NCBI GenBank assembly: GCA_025517485.1
Contig: JAOPKB010000011.1
Location: 1-64,000 of the forward strand
Direction: 5' to 3'
Source: Natronoglomus mannanivorans
GTDB taxonomy: Archaea; Halobacteriota; Halobacteria; Halobacteriales; Natrialbaceae
DNA length: 64,000 nt
Shown: positions 62,053 to 64,000 of the stretch, one piece after another
Layout: each line of letters starts with the position of its first letter
Numbering within the stretch: the first letter of the stretch is position 1
Program-made: the position numbers and the translations under genes
Notes under the pieces: generated by a model
Told to the model about the DNA's origin: nothing
Seen by the model: the letters and a program-made list of their open reading frames with translations, nothing else
Databases searched by the model: none

Positions 62053-62886
62053 CTATTTTGCGACCGCGACGAACCGCAACCGCCGATACGGCGCGATCCA
62101 CGTTCCGTCCCGGTAGTATTCCTCACCATCGTCCTCCCTCTCGCGAAGCCTCTCCTCGACGGCCTCGACGATCTCGACTCGCTCGTCGGCTGGCACCGAC
62201 GCCGACGCGAACAGCCGGTCACCGAACTGCTCGAGCCAGTCTCGAAGCCCGTCTTCGCCCTCGAGTTCCGTCGGTCGATCGAACAGCCTCGCGTACTGGA
62301 CCTCGAGGTCGGCGTCCTCGAGTCGTCGCGCGTACTCGCCGACGCTCGGGAAGTACCACGGCGATTCGATGTCGTATCCACGGGCCGCTCCCTCGTCTTG
62401 GACCGCGTCGACGATCGGCGCCACGTTCCCGCGACCGCCGAGTTCGGCGACGAACCGGCCGCCCGGGCAGAGCGCGTCGTGAACCGACGCGAGTACCTCG
62501 TCCTGATCGTCGTCGGGGATCCAGTGCAGCGCCGCGTTCGAGAAGACGGCGTCGAAGGCGTAGTCGAATGCGAGCGATCGGGCGTCGCCGTGGACGAACT
62601 CGAGGTCCACGTCCGTCGAGTTCGAATTCGAGTCGGCGTCCATGTGCGAGTACGTCTCCCGCGCCCGTTCGATCATCGCCGCCGAGGAATCGAGCCCGAC
62701 GGCCGTCGCACCCGCATCGGCGATCTCCCAGGTGAGATGGCCGGTCCCACAGCCGAGATCGAGGATCCGCTCGTCGGCGGCCGGCTCGAGCAGGTCGACG
62801 ACCGACGAGCCGTAGGCGGCGACGAACGACTGGGCGTCGTCGTAGGTCGCGGGGTTCCACTGCTGGGCGTCGCGCTCACGTGTCAT
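62053..62886 (-). CDS. SAM-dependent methyltransferase (Tam-like)
   Basis: A 277-residue class I methyltransferase. The N-terminal MTRERDAQQWNPATYDDAQS, motif I ILDLGCGTGHLTWEIADAGA, motif II FVHGDARSLAF, and FSNAALHWIPDDDQDEVLAS are the pattern of trans-aconitate methyltransferase and malonyl-ACP O-methyltransferase-like proteins. The C-terminus is GEEYYRDGTWIAPYRRLRFV. The substrate is undetermined; presence of an aconitase in this window is probably coincidental. ATG at 62886. Confidence 0.87.
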   Translation of the reverse strand: MTRERDAQQWNPATYDDAQSFVAAYGSSVVDLLEPAADERILDLGCGTGHLTWEIADAGATAVGLDSSAAMIERARETYSHMDADSNSNSTDVDLEFVHGDARSLAFDYAFDAVFSNAALHWIPDDDQDEVLASVHDALCPGGRFVAELGGRGNVAPIVDAVQDEGAARGYDIESPWYFPSVGEYARRLEDADLEVQYARLFDRPTELEGEDGLRDWLEQFGDRLFASASVPADERVEIVEAVEERLREREDDGEEYYRDGTWIAPYRRLRFVAVAK

Positions 62887-62948
62887 CGTCGAGTCCGGAA
62901 TTCTCGCCGCCGGTACAACTAGTCACCGCTCGAGTCGCGAGCGCAGCA

Positions 62949-62957
62949 CCTATTGTG
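62949..62957 (+). promoter_or_regulatory. TATA box for the MBL-fold hydrolase
   Basis: CCTATTGTG is centred 28 bp before the ATG at 62981, consistent with a leaderless mRNA. Confidence 0.45.
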
Positions 62958-62980
62958 CAGACCCTCGACTGTCGATGTGA

Positions 62981-63805
62981 ATGCGCGTCACCTTGCTGGG
63001 GACCGGCGACACCACCGGCACCCCGACGGTCGGCTGTGACTGTGAAACGTGTCGCGAGGCCCGCGACCGCGACGTCGAGCGGACGCGCTTTTCGGTCCAC
63101 GTCGAAAACGAGCGCACCGGCGAGACGCTGCTGATCGACGCCAGCCCCGACTTTCGCTACCAGTTCCTCCGCGACGAGGTCGCGCTGCCGGACGCCGCCG
63201 TCATCACGCACATCCACTTCGACCACCTCGACGGGCTGGGCAACGTCTTTCGCATCCTCCGTTCGCTCGAGGTCTACGCGGCCGACGAGACCGACCCCGC
63301 GACGGGCGAGAGCGTCGCCGAAACCGTCGCCGACGACTACCACTACCTCGACGCCGTTACCGTCCACCCGACGACGCCACTCGAGACCGTCCGGATCTGC
63401 GGGCTCGACGTGACGCTCGTCCCGGTCGACCATCCCCCGCTTTCCTGTTACGGGCTCACCGTCGAAGACCCCGAAACTGGCGCGAAACTGGCGCTCACCG
63501 GAGATACGAGCTACGCGATTCCGGATCGCTCGCGACGGCAACTCGCCGATCCGGACCTCCTGCTCGCGGACGCGATCGTCCCCGCGAGCCTCTGTGCGTC
63601 CCACCGCGCCGGCGGTCGCCACGAGAACGCCGACGGTGTCCCCCGGACGTTCGGGACCAAGCACATGACTCGAGAGGGTGCCCTCGAACTGGCCGCGGAA
63701 CTCGAGGCGACGGAGACGCGATTGGTTCACCTGGCACACTTCTATCCGGCCGAGGAGGCCTTCGAGGAGCCACTGGCGGTCGACGGCGAAGTGTACGAGC
63801 TGTAG
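62981..63805 (+). CDS. PhnP-like metallo-beta-lactamase-fold phosphodiesterase
   Basis: A 274-residue protein. An N-terminal Cys cluster CDCETCREARDRDVERTRF matches the PhnP zinc-binding insert; the metal motif is ITHIHFDHLDGLGNVFRIL, with HPPLSCYGLTV and ALTGDTSYAIPD and the late His residues LVHLAHFYP. PhnP family members hydrolyse cyclic phosphodiesters such as cyclic ribose phosphates and nucleotide 2',3'-cyclic phosphates. No phn genes are nearby, so a role in general phosphodiester hydrolysis is likely. ATG at 62981. Confidence 0.9.
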   Translation: MRVTLLGTGDTTGTPTVGCDCETCREARDRDVERTRFSVHVENERTGETLLIDASPDFRYQFLRDEVALPDAAVITHIHFDHLDGLGNVFRILRSLEVYAADETDPATGESVAETVADDYHYLDAVTVHPTTPLETVRICGLDVTLVPVDHPPLSCYGLTVEDPETGAKLALTGDTSYAIPDRSRRQLADPDLLLADAIVPASLCASHRAGGRHENADGVPRTFGTKHMTREGALELAAELEATETRLVHLAHFYPAEEAFEEPLAVDGEVYEL

Positions 63806-63833
63806 CGCGTCGCGGTGTCACTATCGGTGGATT

Positions 63834-64000
63834 CTACAAGAACCGATCCAGTCCCGACTGTCGACGCGCACCGCCGGGATCGGCGACCCACGACGTTCGC
63901 CTCTCACGTTCGGCCTCGAGGTCGATGTCCGGCGTCTCGACCGCCTCGAACCCGCCACACGCCGCTCCGCACTCGGAGGCCGGATCGACGACACACTCCT
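63834..64000 (-). CDS. C-terminal part of a gene ending in a PIP-box-like motif
   Basis: The visible last 55 codons read ECVVDPASECGAACGGFEAV, then EAERERRTSWVADPGGARRQ and SGLDRFL before a TAG. Three Cys at spacing C-x7-C-x3-C suggest a metal or cluster site; the final QSGLDRFL fits the PCNA-interacting peptide pattern Q-x-x-L-x-x-F-L. It probably belongs to a DNA replication or repair protein, but the family cannot be named from this fragment. Confidence 0.6.
   Translation of the reverse strand, partial: ECVVDPASECGAACGGFEAVETPDIDLEAERERRTSWVADPGGARRQSGLDRFL

Overview
The window is high-GC DNA of a halophilic archaeon. The encoded proteins are strongly acidic, there is a haloarchaeal aconitase, an S6e ribosomal protein, F420-dependent LLM oxidoreductases, HalOD1, DUF5807 and DUF7500 type proteins, and an archaellum locus with fused arlCE and tandem archaellins. 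CTCGAG is very frequent and many genes look leaderless (TATA box about 27 bp before the ATG). I infer a member of the Natrialbales (Natrialbaceae-like); the genus cannot be settled from the sequence alone. Region 1-12.9 kb: a Tat-exported cupredoxin-PQQ sugar dehydrogenase fusion, MsrA with a frameshifted small membrane gene in front of it, a DUF5694 protein, a membrane-anchored sulfite-oxidase-like molybdoenzyme, a HalOD1 protein, an F420-dependent LLM enzyme, a D-lyxose isomerase-type cupin, a remnant of a DUF234-type ATPase, a MATE exporter and a membrane 2Fe-2S ferredoxin. Region 13-30.4 kb: a GH3 glycosidase; an ABC exporter of one ATPase and two tandem paralogous permeases with a 39-codon ORF wedged between them; an exported protein; a Wzx-like flippase; a 6-phosphogluconate dehydrogenase; a 1206-residue PAS/GAF histidine kinase; a CopD-like protein divergent from a large permease that has its own leader ORF; a YdjM-like hydrolase; and a dCTP deaminase/dUTPase family enzyme. 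Region 30.6-40.6 kb: aconitase, a second LLM enzyme, a sarcosine-oxidase-type flavoenzyme, a beta-CASP nuclease, a TetR regulator with an operator at its start codon and an isoprenyl-synthase-like partner gene, S6e and a conserved partner. Region 40.8-53.3 kb is the motility locus. Leftward it reads arlCE, arlF, arlG, arlH, arlI, arlJ, a second arlD/E-like gene and a PadR-family regulator; rightward it reads three tandem archaellins, then a Tat lipoprotein and a DUF7500-type protein. Archaellins are processed prepilin-like filament subunits, ArlI/ArlJ/ArlH form the motor and assembly core, ArlF/ArlG the stator, and ArlCE/ArlD the cytosolic ring that receives chemotaxis input. Region 53.3-64 kb: a strong promoter in front of a run of hairpins (candidate structured RNA), a zinc-ribbon microprotein, DUF5807, a vapBC pair with its operator, a DHH phosphoesterase, three UspA proteins, a GNAT enzyme, an AAA ATPase with a His-rich tail, an orphan MNT nucleotidyltransferase, a methyltransferase, a PhnP-like hydrolase, and at the right edge the C-terminus of a protein ending in a PCNA-interacting-peptide-like motif. 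The most novel observations are short leader ORFs that begin about one TATA spacing below a promoter and end in an ATGA overlap with the next gene (arlCE and the 27 kb permease, with a related ORF in the ABC exporter), the hairpin-rich candidate RNA at 53.6 kb, the mosaic archaellin array, and many hexanucleotide repeats that lengthen protein linkers in frame.
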